Of a stretch of 64,000 bases of DNA, positions 13,277-39,738 are shown piece by piece. Each line of letters opens with the position of its first letter. Position 1 is the first letter of the stretch. This DNA comes from Eriocheir sinensis (lineage: Eukaryota; Arthropoda; Malacostraca; Decapoda; Varunidae), in NCBI RefSeq assembly GCF_024679095.1, contig NC_066520.1, positions 17,940,831 through 18,004,830 of the forward strand, written 5' to 3'. The notes beneath the pieces are model-generated. The model saw only the letters and a program-made list of their open reading frames with translations. It was not told where the DNA came from and searched no databases. The translations under genes and the position numbers were made by a program.

Positions 13277-13470
13277 GGCTCATATTTATTCTTCCGCTGT
13301 AAATATTCATATCACATTGTCTAGCGCGTTGATCAATAAATTACAAGTCATTAGTATTGGCTATTACTCTTATTATCATTACTATTATTATTATCTTTAT
13401 CATTATTATTAAAGAGAATGATAATACAATGATGTGACTGTCTTCGAGTATGCACGTAACTTATTCTTCA

Positions 13471-13512
<42 letters not shown>

Positions 13513-13844
13513 TTTCTTACAATTCCTTTCTTTACTCACAGGACGTCTACAAAAGCAGCTTCTCCACTTCTTTCCTCCTCCTCCTCCTCCTCCTCCTCGT
13601 CCCTGCAATCACCCAGGAGTCCACTTCCTCTCCCACGCCCTGGACCGCCGGACTCCTCCTCCTCCTCCTCCTCCTCCTCCCCCTTCTCCTCCTCCTCTTC
13701 CTTCTTCTTCATTGGTCTCTGGGAAACTCCGCAGGGCAAGCAGGGGGAAGGGAGGGGTCAGGAAAGGTCAGGTCAAGTCTTTTGGTTATGTATATGTTAT
13801 TTTATTATTATTATTACTATTATTATTATTATTATTATTATTAT

Positions 13845-13886
<42 letters not shown>

Positions 13887-13910
13887 AAGTAGAAGTAGTA
13901 GTAGTAGTTT
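13226..13910. repeat. microsatellites (CA, GT, CCT, ATT, TAG)
   Basis: (CA)n 13226-13274; (GT)n 13472-13510; (CCT)n 13576-13600 and 13653-13700; (ATT)n 13800-13846 running directly into (TAG)n 13847-13906. Confidence 0.92.
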
Positions 13911-14062
13911 GGCGATACTTTAATATTCTCTTCATAGCAAAATATGAAAAAAATATATAAAAAGAAAAAGATGAATTGGATAGCGAGATGTTTTTTTTTA
14001 ATTAAGTGTTTGTACATCGTTAATTAGTTATTGCCTATATGTGTTGTCATTAAGGCTTTGTT

Positions 14063-14065
<3 letters not shown>

Positions 14066-14108
<43 letters not shown>

Positions 14109-14109
14109 G

Positions 14110-14152
<43 letters not shown>
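14066..14152. repeat. (GT)n-(CA)n hairpin microsatellite
   Basis: About 20 GT units are separated from about 20 CA units by only a few bases (CGCC), so the two arms are perfect inverted complements and can fold into a hairpin of about 40 bp. Confidence 0.95.
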
Positions 14153-14157
<5 letters not shown>

Positions 14158-14344
14158 TTTCCTTTAATTGCAACATTGAACTACATTTCGGACACGTTTT
14201 CTTTTTTCTTTTTTCTATTCCCCCGACGCGACTCATGACGTGACACCATTGCGTCATCAAAGAAAACGAGTGCATGGTTTGACACGTAGACCATAATGAA
14301 CGACGTGTCAATTAACCACGCCCCCCCAAAAAAACAATAACAAT

Positions 14345-14356
14345 AACAATACATCA

Positions 14357-14411
<55 letters not shown>

Positions 14412-14720
14412 CTACACGCAAGGAGTCAAGGACGAGGCGATTTCAAGTGCCCCCGGGACAGTCTCACGCCCCCCCTTTCTCCCTCTCCCCCCCCTTCCCT
14501 AACCGTCCCTTGTAACCTGCCCGGAGGTGCCCGAGGAAGAGGACGAGGCAGGAAGACGAGGAGGAGGAGGAGGAGGAGGAGGAGGTTGTGGTGATTAGGA
14601 CTGAGTGAAGGAGATGTGTTTAAGTGGAAGAGGAGTAGGAGGAGGAGGAGGAGGAGGAGGAGGAGGAGGTGGAAGAAGAAGAGGAAGAGGAGGAGGAGGA
14701 GAAAGATGAGGAGGTTGAGG
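14345..14720. repeat. (CA)n and (GGA)n microsatellites
   Basis: (CA)n 14358-14410, C-rich runs at 14470-14490, GGA runs at 14560-14585 and 14638-14670 with GAA-rich edges. Confidence 0.92.
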
Positions 14721-14969
14721 GAGTTTATTATAGCCATGTCGGTGGGAAGAGAAAGGGATGATCGAGGTAACAGGGGCAGGTGAGGTGAGGTGAGGCAGGT
14801 TAATGAGAATAGGGACGTGAGACGAGAAAGGTGGGACGTGGACAGGTAAGGAACACGTGAATCAGCTCAGACTGGTAATCGAAGAGGTGGGACATTTAAA
14901 TATTTGAGAGAAAGAGAGAGTGAAAATGAAAGGTAGAGAGTGAGAGGCAAATCGTAAAGGTGAGTGCTC

Positions 14970-15055
14970 TTGATTTTTATTATTTTACAGTAAACGAAGC
15001 AGCTCTAGGGAAAGAAAATGAGAATAAAGCATGCTAATCACTGCTCCTAAAACAT
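14970..15055 (-). mobile_element. LINE 3' tail copy, minus orientation
   Basis: TTTTACAGTAAACGAAGCAGCTC, then GGGAAAG, then CACTGCTCCTAAAA: the reverse complement of the tail family defined at 54.5 kb. Divergent. Confidence 0.5.
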
Positions 15056-17550
15056 GGATAGGTAGAAAATTGATTGAGATAGATAGAGAGAAAGAGAAAG
15101 GTAGTTAGAGACAAATCGTATGAGGTTGAGTGCTGTTACCATAGATAGATAGATCGATAGAGAGAGAGGGGGAATGAGAGACTACCCTCCCCCCCCCCTG
15201 CTCCTGTCATTGTCCTAACCATCGCCATACACACCTCAATTTGTGGCAACAGACCGACCACGAACCGTCACAAAACATATCCTTCCTTTCAAACTACTTC
15301 TCTATCCTCCCTCCCTCTCTCTCTCCTCCCTTCCATACGTCCGGTCCTTCTTCTCTCACTCTCACCCCCTCCCTAACCCACTGGACACGCCCCCCCCCCC
15401 CCCAATCTCTCCCCCTCACTTCCTCTTCCTCTACTCCCTCCCCTTTCCTCTCTTCGCCCACCTGCTTCCCCCTCCTTACGCCTGACCAACACAACCACTA
15501 CTACCACTGCTACCCTTCCCCGTTCTCTCAAGCTAGTAGTAGTAGTAGTAGTAGTAGTGGGGTGAGGGAGTTAGCTAATATCAGCCTCTCTCTATTGAAT
15601 GTCTCTCTTTTAAGCCTCTCAGAAACAACAAGACAGAGGCAGCGTTATTTTGCCTCAAGAGCTCATGCAGCCAGCCAGTCTGTCGACGCTCCGCTTCTGT
15701 TTCTCTCAAGTGCTGACAGTCAGATAAACGCACACATACACACACCCACACAACGCGATACCCACCCCTCTACTCACACCCCACACACAACGCCCCACTC
15801 CCCGCACGGACATAACTTCTTAGACCACTCCTCTCCCTCCCTTAATGAACGTGAGAAAACATACACAACGAATTTTAAAACCCTTCTCTGGCACTCACGA
15901 AACTGAAATAGAACAGACATACGAGACGAGTGCATCAGGTTTTTTTTTTACGTTAACTTGTAATATTCACGTAAGATATTCCATGTTCGTATAGTGAATC
16001 GAATTAGAATATTATCTGCGGTTAAGCATTCAGTGTGCAATAGCTTACGTTGTGTGCTTTATATATATACGACTTTAGATTTGCGTTCATCATGATTCAA
16101 CAGTTGAGAGATGAAGATGAAATATAACTGGAAGGAGATATAGAACTGGAAGGTGAGACAGACCTGGAAAATGAGATGGAATTTGAGTGCAGAGATACTG
16201 ATCAAATCCCTCCCATAAATGACTCGAGGAATACAAACACACACAAACAGAAACACACATTTTCAACACTTTAAGGGAACGTAAAACAAAAAATAAAAAT
16301 ACTGTGAAAGAAAACAAACTGAAACAACACTAGATATAAAACGGTGAAAATAATAGACATCCAAGAATCAAACATTAGCAGTACTCTTTGCCCTCTCTCT
16401 CTCACACACACATACACACGCACATTAAACCGCCTTCTTCAAAACATCAACACCAACACTCTCGCAACACACTCACCGTCCAACATGGTGCTCCTGCGTC
16501 GCCCCGCCACCGCACTTAGTAAATTGTCAACACTTTATCACACACTCAACACTCACTCCACTGTTATGCGCTCATGGCCTCCAGTGTGTTCGCATAGCCA
16601 GTACGCGCGCGGTCTACCTCCTCACTCCACAACGTCTCGCGGGGTACTGAAGGTCGGGAGATTGGGGGAGGCTGAGGGTCGGTCTTGGATGGGTGCAGGA
16701 GGAGGGAGGGCCAGGGTCAGCAGGGGAGGACTCGGATATAAGAGAAAACGGACTATATAAGCGTATACACCGCTACACGTTCACGGCAACAGCACCGAAC
16801 ACTCACTGAAGTCTCGTAGGCTCATAAACACATTAATCTCCTTCGCCGTCACGTGTTAGAAGTCACGGAAGTACACGGTGATAGGTTGGTTGGTTACTGC
16901 TCGTGGTGGCTGGAAGGAAAGAAGGAAGGAAGGAAGGGAAGGAAAATGAGAAGAAAATAAAGGAAGAGAGGAAAAGGAGGAAGGGGAGAGAGATAATGAA
17001 GGTAGAAAAAAACATGGAGAAGGAAAAGAAATGGAGCAGGATCGCTGTGAGTCAGGCTGCAACAGTCAGAGGGGGAAGATTCATGGGTGTCCCTCACTTC
17101 ATTAAGGCTGACTGCGTGTTGAATTAAGATGAAGTTGAACTGCAAACGAAAACCGGCGAGTCACTGGAAGCTGCTGACGATGATGCTTTGACCGAGAAAG
17201 TGAAGACTGGCGTTTGAATTATGATGAAGTTAAGTTGTAAAGGAAAACCTGCAAGTCACTGGCGATGATGCTTTATATGACCGAGATAACGAAGAGTCCA
17301 GCCCCCCCCCCCCCTACCCCCACCCCCCTTTTTTTTTTTTGCCCTCGAGATCATTACTGGCTCAGCGTTGCACGAGGAAAAGAATGACGTGACTTTAAGC
17401 TGCAACGCCTTACACTCAACCACTCAAAAATGTCCGTCATCGATTCCTGTTACGCTCTCACCCTCTCTGTTACCTTCGATGGAGGTTAGGAGGCAGACAA
17501 TGCGTGTACACCTGTTAGTGGCGCCCTCTAGATTGGTTACATAAGAACAG
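15056..17550. other. intergenic DNA without a recognised gene
   Basis: Contains GATA-type runs near 15060-15160, C-rich and CT-rich DNA at 15180-15540, a short (TAG)n at 15535, (CA)-rich DNA at 15730-15790, GGAA-rich DNA at 16915-17030 and a C12 run at 17303. The plus-strand frames at 15241-15906 (221 codons) and 16344-16760 (138 codons) are low-complexity Ser/Pro/Thr/His, with no domain or splice partners. Confidence 0.45.
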
Positions 17551-17556
17551 TTGCCT

Positions 17557-17881
17557 ATAGACCGTACTGGCTATGCACGCAGCGCCACACTCGGCCACTC
17601 GGAGAACTATCAAGGAGGGACTTTATATAGAGGTTAGGTTATAGGCTAGACTCTGCACATTCTAATCTATAACTTGAAATCATTTTTTTAACAGCAAGGG
17701 AGGCAGCTCAAGGGCAAAAAACAAGATCAGTAACAAAAAAGCACACTAGACACTGCTCTGATTAAAGAAGAAAGAGCGAGAGGTTAGAAGAGAGGTCAAA
17801 AATCAAGATGGAAAGTACACCTCTTAGACAGTTCTCCGAGTGGCCGTCTGTGGCGTTGCGTGCATAGCCAGTACGGTCTAT
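17557..17881. mobile_element. 325-bp element with terminal inverted repeats of about 55 bp
   Basis: The left end begins ATAGACCGTACTGGCTATGC and runs through GGCCACTCGGAGAACT. The right end, 17823-17881, is its reverse complement with a handful of differences. The interior carries a LINE 3' tail copy in minus orientation. No transposase. Best read as a MITE or foldback-type element. Confidence 0.7.
17683..17790 (-). mobile_element. LINE 3' tail copy inside the inverted-repeat element
   Basis: TTTTTTAACAGCAAGGGAGG, CAGCTCAAGGGCAAAAAAC and CACTGCTCTGATTAAAG match the tail family in reverse complement. Confidence 0.65.
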
Positions 17882-18117
17882 TCTGGATGTTTGCGTTGAC
17901 TGTAGAGATTCCTAAGCTTATCACCCACCTCCCTCATCACCGCCACACACACATGCACACTTACAGACACACACACACACACTAATGATATTCAAACACG
18001 AGGTAACTGCCAGAGGTTTCTTGATATATATTGAATGCCATAAGACTACACAGTAACTAGATTAACAGACCAAGAATATATGATAAACAACACCATTTTT
18101 AGTGTAGACGATGTGCA

Positions 18118-18120
<3 letters not shown>

Positions 18121-18187
<67 letters not shown>
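18121..18187. repeat. (CT)n microsatellite
   Basis: Uninterrupted CT run. Confidence 0.95.
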
Positions 18188-18190
<3 letters not shown>

Positions 18191-18295
18191 ATAATTTAAA
18201 CGCCTCGACGTGACGCTTCCAATTTCCTGCGTCAAGGTTTTACGAGTTGGCGAGACGAATGTGTTCTCTTGTCGGCCCATCACGTGGCACCCAAA

Positions 18296-18530
18296 TTCTC
18301 AGACGCTTCCGGCTCTGACAACAACTATTTCCAGAGGCCACAAAGGAGATTAGTCTGGTTCGCATGATTGTGTTTTTCGCGTTCATAGTGCAGAGGCCTT
18401 GTCAGACTATCACTAGGCTCATAAAACTACCCATGGAAATACTCACAACTAGTACGAGAGTCTAATGAAGTGTGGGTGTGTGTTTGTAAGTACCGAAATG
18501 TTTCAAAATATGTGCCTCAGGTAATGCGAA
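18296..18530 (-). mobile_element. MITE-like family A copy
   Basis: Reverse-complement copy. It begins TCTCAGACGCTTCCGGCTCT, passes through CATAAAACTACCCATGGAAAT and ends CGAAATGTTTCAAAATATG. The ends form a short imperfect inverted repeat of the type TATTCTCARACRYTTC. Other copies lie at 20218, 20655, 24685, 26605, 26805, 34768 and 58021. Confidence 0.65.
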
Positions 18531-18954
18531 GGCTGACTGCTCTAGCGATCGAGCCCTTGCCACACACTAGTCCTGTTCCCGCCCGTCTACTCCACCCCCC
18601 CCACGCCTGGCAACTGTATAAGGTCAGGCGCTTTACTACATGATACAATACCTCGCCGTCATTACTCACTGCACGCCTCGCCTCACCTCGCATGCATTAC
18701 ATCAGCGCGTCACCGTATAAGGAAAGAATATTATGACGTCAAGCAGGATTTTAGGCTTGTCACACTTTTTGCTTTTACATGCACAAAGGCCCACCAGCGT
18801 CTCTTGGAGGCCTCACACGCCACAAGGAGCGAGAACACAGATCAAAACCAAAGGAACAGATATTTTGTCACTAATGGCGGGTGAGGCGTTCTAATTGTGA
18901 GTAACCTTGTTTTTGGTCTTTCTGCTTGTCTGTTCCCCATTTTCAGTCTCATCA

Positions 18955-35670
<16,716 letters not shown>

Positions 35671-35679
35671 GCCGCAGAT

Positions 35680-35715
35680 AACTAATGGGACTTCGGGACG
35701 ATGACTCCAGCGTGG

Positions 35716-35750
<35 letters not shown>

Positions 35751-36422
35751 AATTATAAAAGAGAAGAAAGTCACGTGGTTAGTTATTTTTGCATCTGTAT
35801 TAGTTACGTCAAACGATACTCTGACACAAAGACTCGTTGAAACAAACAAACAAACAAAAGAGATGAAACCGTAACAAAATAGATAAAACAACAACAACAA
35901 CAACATGAAAAAAATCAGCTACTACTACTACTACTACTACTACTATTACTACTACTACTACTACTTGACATTATTGAAAGTAAGAAAAAGAAAAATGATA
36001 ATGATAATACGACTAATAATAATAAGAAGAACTAAGAATAATAAAACAGGAGTAACAAAACAATACCATTAAAACCTATCTACTTAATCACACACACACA
36101 TACACACACACACGCACCCCACCCCCCACCCCACACACACACACACACATATACACACCACTCCTTGCGCAAGCCTTATGCCACACTAACCTAAAGAATA
36201 CGCGCCTTCAAGCTATCGGTTTTATCTCCGGCTGAGCAGTTGTCGGAATTCCTCCTCCTCCTCAGATCACTCGAGAACTTAACTTAAATAGCTTACCTGT
36301 AGGATCTCTCGGGAGTGGACTGGGTTACTGGGTTCTCGGGTTACAGATTTACGACGCTCTCTCTTGTCCCTTGGTCACGTCTGGTATGCTGCACCCTCTA
36401 CTCCCAGCCCCCCCATCACTCA

Positions 36423-36464
<42 letters not shown>

Positions 36465-37140
36465 AACCCCCTTCTTCAGTAGTGACTCGTGGCTTTTCTT
36501 ATACGAGCATTCAAGTGATAAGAGAGAGAATGGGCAAGGGTTGGTATCACTGCTTTTTCTTTCTTTCCCTCATTGTTTCTCTCTTTTTCACCTTTCGTTA
36601 TCTATCTTTTTTTGTTGTTGTTGTTTTGTGTTGTTTTTCCTCTGAGGGTATTTAGCTTTTTCGTATTCTATTTTTTTTTTTTTTATTGACTTCTTCACTT
36701 CCTTCACTTTTCTTCTTTTCATTCTCCTCCTCCTCCTCCTTCCTGATGGTGGTACTTCTTCTTTTTCTATTGCTATGTTCCTCCTCCTCCTCCTCCTCCT
36801 CTGCCTTCTCCTCCTCTACCTTCTCTTCCCCTCTCTTCTAACCAATCTTATTATTTTACTTTTTTCCTACTTTTCTGCCTGTACCCTACTTTTTCTCATT
36901 CATTCTCATTTTCCTCCTTGTCCTTCTCCTCCTCTTCCTCCTTTTTCCTCTCCTCTTGCCGTTGAACGAGAAAAAATATACCCTAGATGACTTTTTTTGT
37001 AAACTCCTCCTTTTAACAACTCAGTCTTCTATATCAAACCGTTTCCTTTACATTTCTTCCCCATTTTCGTTTATTTGTTCATCCGTATAAACGTCGTATC
37101 AACAAACATGTGACTGAATTGTCCTTTTTGGCCCGCTTTT
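35680..37140. other. intergenic region between IR and retroelement debris
   Basis: Contains poly-A at 35720-35748, (CTA)n at 35918-35963, (CA)-rich DNA at 36090-36150, (CA)n at 36422-36462 and CTC/TTC-rich DNA at 36720-36960. The 5' side of the IR gene lies here, but no TATA box with a clear initiator was found. Confidence 0.5.
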
Positions 37141-37147
37141 CTAGACT

Positions 37148-37960
37148 TGCTTGTTGGTTTTGTTGATCTTTATATATCGCTTTATACGACTGGGTTTGTA
37201 ATATGGCTTAATTGTGAAAACTCAGCACTTCTAGTTAACCCCTCGACTGCGGATTTCCTACCAGAAGACATCACCAAGCTACAGGAATGCATCAAAAAGT
37301 GGCTGCTACAATTCAATGGAAAAAAATGTAAAGTGATGCACCTTGGGGGATATCCAGCATACAAGTACCTCATGGGAAACACTCCACTATCCACCACAGA
37401 GGCAGAAAAAGACCTGGGAGCACATAATGTTACCAGGCTACCAGTGAAGGGATATCCAGCATGCCAGTACCTCATGGGAAACACTCCACTATCCACCACA
37501 GAGGCAGAGAAAGACCTGGGAGTACATAATGTTACCAGGCTACCAGTGAAGGGATATCCAGCATGCCAGTACCACATGGGAAACACTCCACTATCCACCA
37601 CAGAAGCAGAGAAAGACCTGGGAGTGTATGTTACCTGGCTACCAGTGAAGGGATATCCAGCATGCCAATACCACATGGGAAACACTCCATTATCCACCAC
37701 AGAGTCAGAGAAAGATCTGGGAGTACATTATGTCACCTGGCTACCAGTGAAGGGATATCCAGCATGCCAATACCACATGGGAAACACTCCATTATCCACC
37801 ACAGAGTCAGAGAAAGATCTGGGAGTACATTATGTCACCTGGCTACCAGTGAAGGAATATCCAGCACGCCAATACTACATGTGAAACACTCCACTATCCA
37901 CCACAGGGGCAGAGAAAGACCTGGGAGTTTATATTTTACCAGGCTACCAGTGAAAGCCAA
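37148..37960 (+). mobile_element. LINE RT fragment with sixfold in-frame tandem amplification
   Basis: Opens with LINE post-RT-domain sequence (WLLQFNGKKCKVMHLG). A 102-bp unit encoding YLMGNTPLSTTEAEKDLG and a VTRLPVKGYPACQ linker is then repeated: the phrase CATGGGAAAC and its variants start at 37371, 37473, 37575, 37674, 37776 and 37878. Units 1-5 stay in one frame (245 codons, to 37884); the sixth has a TGA. The parent motif (KCKVMHLG, then a strand, then EKDLGV) is typical of Jockey/CR1-type LINE proteins. It is not a host gene on present evidence. Confidence 0.8.
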
Positions 37961-37964
37961 ATCC

Positions 37965-39000
37965 TTGCCAATTGCAGCGGACGGTTTAACTCCGACCCAG
38001 AAATGGAAGTGGAAAGGGAAACTAGGAACATAACCTAATAAACACTAATACGACTTTTAAAAATCCAGTTCCAGACTCCCAGCGCTGCCCGTACGTAAAG
38101 TCACCCTCGATAAAGAGCAGATAAACGTCTATACGAGAACACCATGGCTTAGTGCGGAAGACAAGAGTCATCAGCCTGAATGGACAAAGAGTGAGAGTTG
38201 TCCAGAGTAGTATTTTTTAATCTTCTTTCGTCTTTTGTTCTTTTTTCTCCTTCTTTCTTCCTTTCTTGCGTTTTCTTTTTATTTTCCCTCTTTCCTTTTA
38301 ATCTGTGGTTGGGAATAAAAAGTAAACACCACAGCATGATAGAGAAGACGCGAGAGTAGTTAAAAAATCAGGGGAGGGTTACAGGGGAAGGGGACCATGC
38401 AGGAGGGAGCCGCTGCCGTGCTACCTCACCTTCCCATCCTCTGCCGGTGACTGTGTGATTAGGTTAGTGACGCCTGCTTCACCTGCCGGGTTGGGTCTCA
38501 GAGTTGCCAGTGCCTGTCATTTGCTTGATTAGTTGCTCCTCCTCCTCCTCCTTGTTTTGCTTGGTGTTTCTGGCGCAGTCCCAATACCTGGATTTATGTA
38601 GCTACTCCTCGGTCTCTTGTACTCCTCCTCCTCCTCCTCCTCTTTCTTGTTTCTTCCTATTATTCAGCCTTTTCTTATTCTATTACTGTTACTGTTAAAA
38701 CTTCTACTATTCTTCTTCTTCTTTTCTTTTTTTCTTTTTCTTCTTTTCTTATTCTTATTATTGTTATTATTAGCATTTCTTCTTTTCTTTTTCTTTCTTC
38801 TTTTTTTCCTTCTCCTTTTTCTTGTTTTGCTTTTGCTTTTCTTCTTCTTCTTCTTCCTTCTTTCTATCTTTCTATTTCTTTCTTTCTTCTCCTTTTCTTC
38901 TTATATTTTTTTTTTTCTGAGCCGCTGAATTACGTGAAGAGGAAAGGGGAATTACTATGTTTATGGTCCATATCGGCAAAGCATTATATTCTGATAAGCT
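37965..39000. other. pyrimidine-rich intergenic DNA
   Basis: Unique DNA to 38500, then CTC and TTC/TTTCT-rich sequence to 38920. No gene signal. Confidence 0.5.
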
Positions 39001-39420
39001 CATGTTTTCTAGTACCACCAGTCCAGTCATCAACAGCAGCAGGACCAACCATTGTTAATCTACTGTAGAACAAAGGCCTTTCCTAACGTCATCTACCTCT
39101 CTGTGTGATGGTATATAGTGGGCTCTATCCTGCTCCTGTAAATGTTCTATCTACCCTGACTTCTACAATTTCAAGGGTGCCAGTCTATTACTCTGGTTGT
39201 CCATCTGTAGTGTTATCCTCTTCGACCATTACTAGTCTACTGCTTTTCCTAATGTCCTCCACCTCTCTGTTTGATGTAATTGTACTCTATTCTGCTCCAG
39301 TAAATGCTCTGTCTGTCCTTGCTTTTCCAATTTCAAGGGTGCACTCTGTTTCTCTGGTTCTTCATCTGTTAGCGGTTGTACGCATGATGTGACCCGCCCA
39401 AGTCCAGTTTAGAGAGGGAA
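39000..39420 (-). mobile_element. LINE ORF2 C-terminal fragment (degenerate, duplicated)
   Basis: Shares phrases with 44820-45105: ACCATTRYTARYCTACT, ACAAAGGCCTTTCCTAACG, ATCCTGCTCCTGTAAATGC. Read on the minus strand these correspond to LINE C-terminal blocks of the type Trp-Arg-Asp-Glu-Ile ... Trp-Arg-Ala. Internally duplicated with a unit of about 170 bp. Broken by many stops. Confidence 0.45.
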
Positions 39421-39489
39421 GTCAGTCACCGGAGGAACTACCACAGGAAGAAGTAACAAAAGATAGTTGGCGCACATGTATTTCTTTTT

Positions 39490-39495
39490 TTTATT
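39490..39495 (-). promoter_or_regulatory. candidate opsin polyadenylation signal AATAAA
   Basis: Minus-strand AATAAA about 245 nt beyond the opsin stop codon. It is the first canonical hexamer downstream. Confidence 0.4.
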
Positions 39496-39646
39496 TGTTT
39501 TCACTTGCTGGGAGACTATCTACGAAGGGTTACGGTGTGCGCGATCGCGGGTCGTTCGGAATCGTAGACGTGACACAAGCCATTCCACGTAAGTCTTGTC
39601 CTTATTGTTTATAGATTTTTCATTACTCATATATCCTTAGTCGAAA

Positions 39647-39706
39647 ATGGGTCGTTCGTCGGGGGGCGGAAAAATGGGACCAGTCGGAGTCGTAAAGCTG
39701 CTTCAG
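39647..39706 (+). CDS. candidate first exon on the plus strand, unidentified
   Basis: ATG in a fair context (CGAAAATGGG) opens 20 codons, MGRSSGGGKMGPVGVVKLLQ, ending CAG before a strong donor GTAGGTAA. A possible 5' UTR mini-intron (GTAAGT at 39590 to TTTATAG at about 39614) lies upstream. If real, it is antisense to the opsin 3' UTR. I recognise no family and found no second exon, so this may be chance. Confidence 0.2.
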
Positions 39707-39738
39707 GTAGGTAATTATAAATATTTATGTACATTTTT

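Noticed and set aside
15241..15906. 221-codon plus-strand frame
   Set aside because: Composition is Ser/Pro/Thr/His low complexity from CT- and CA-rich DNA, includes a microsatellite, and has no recognisable domain.
16740..16800. TATATAAG near 16754 as a promoter
   Set aside because: No clear initiator 25-32 bp downstream and no coding exon follows for more than 2 kb on that strand.
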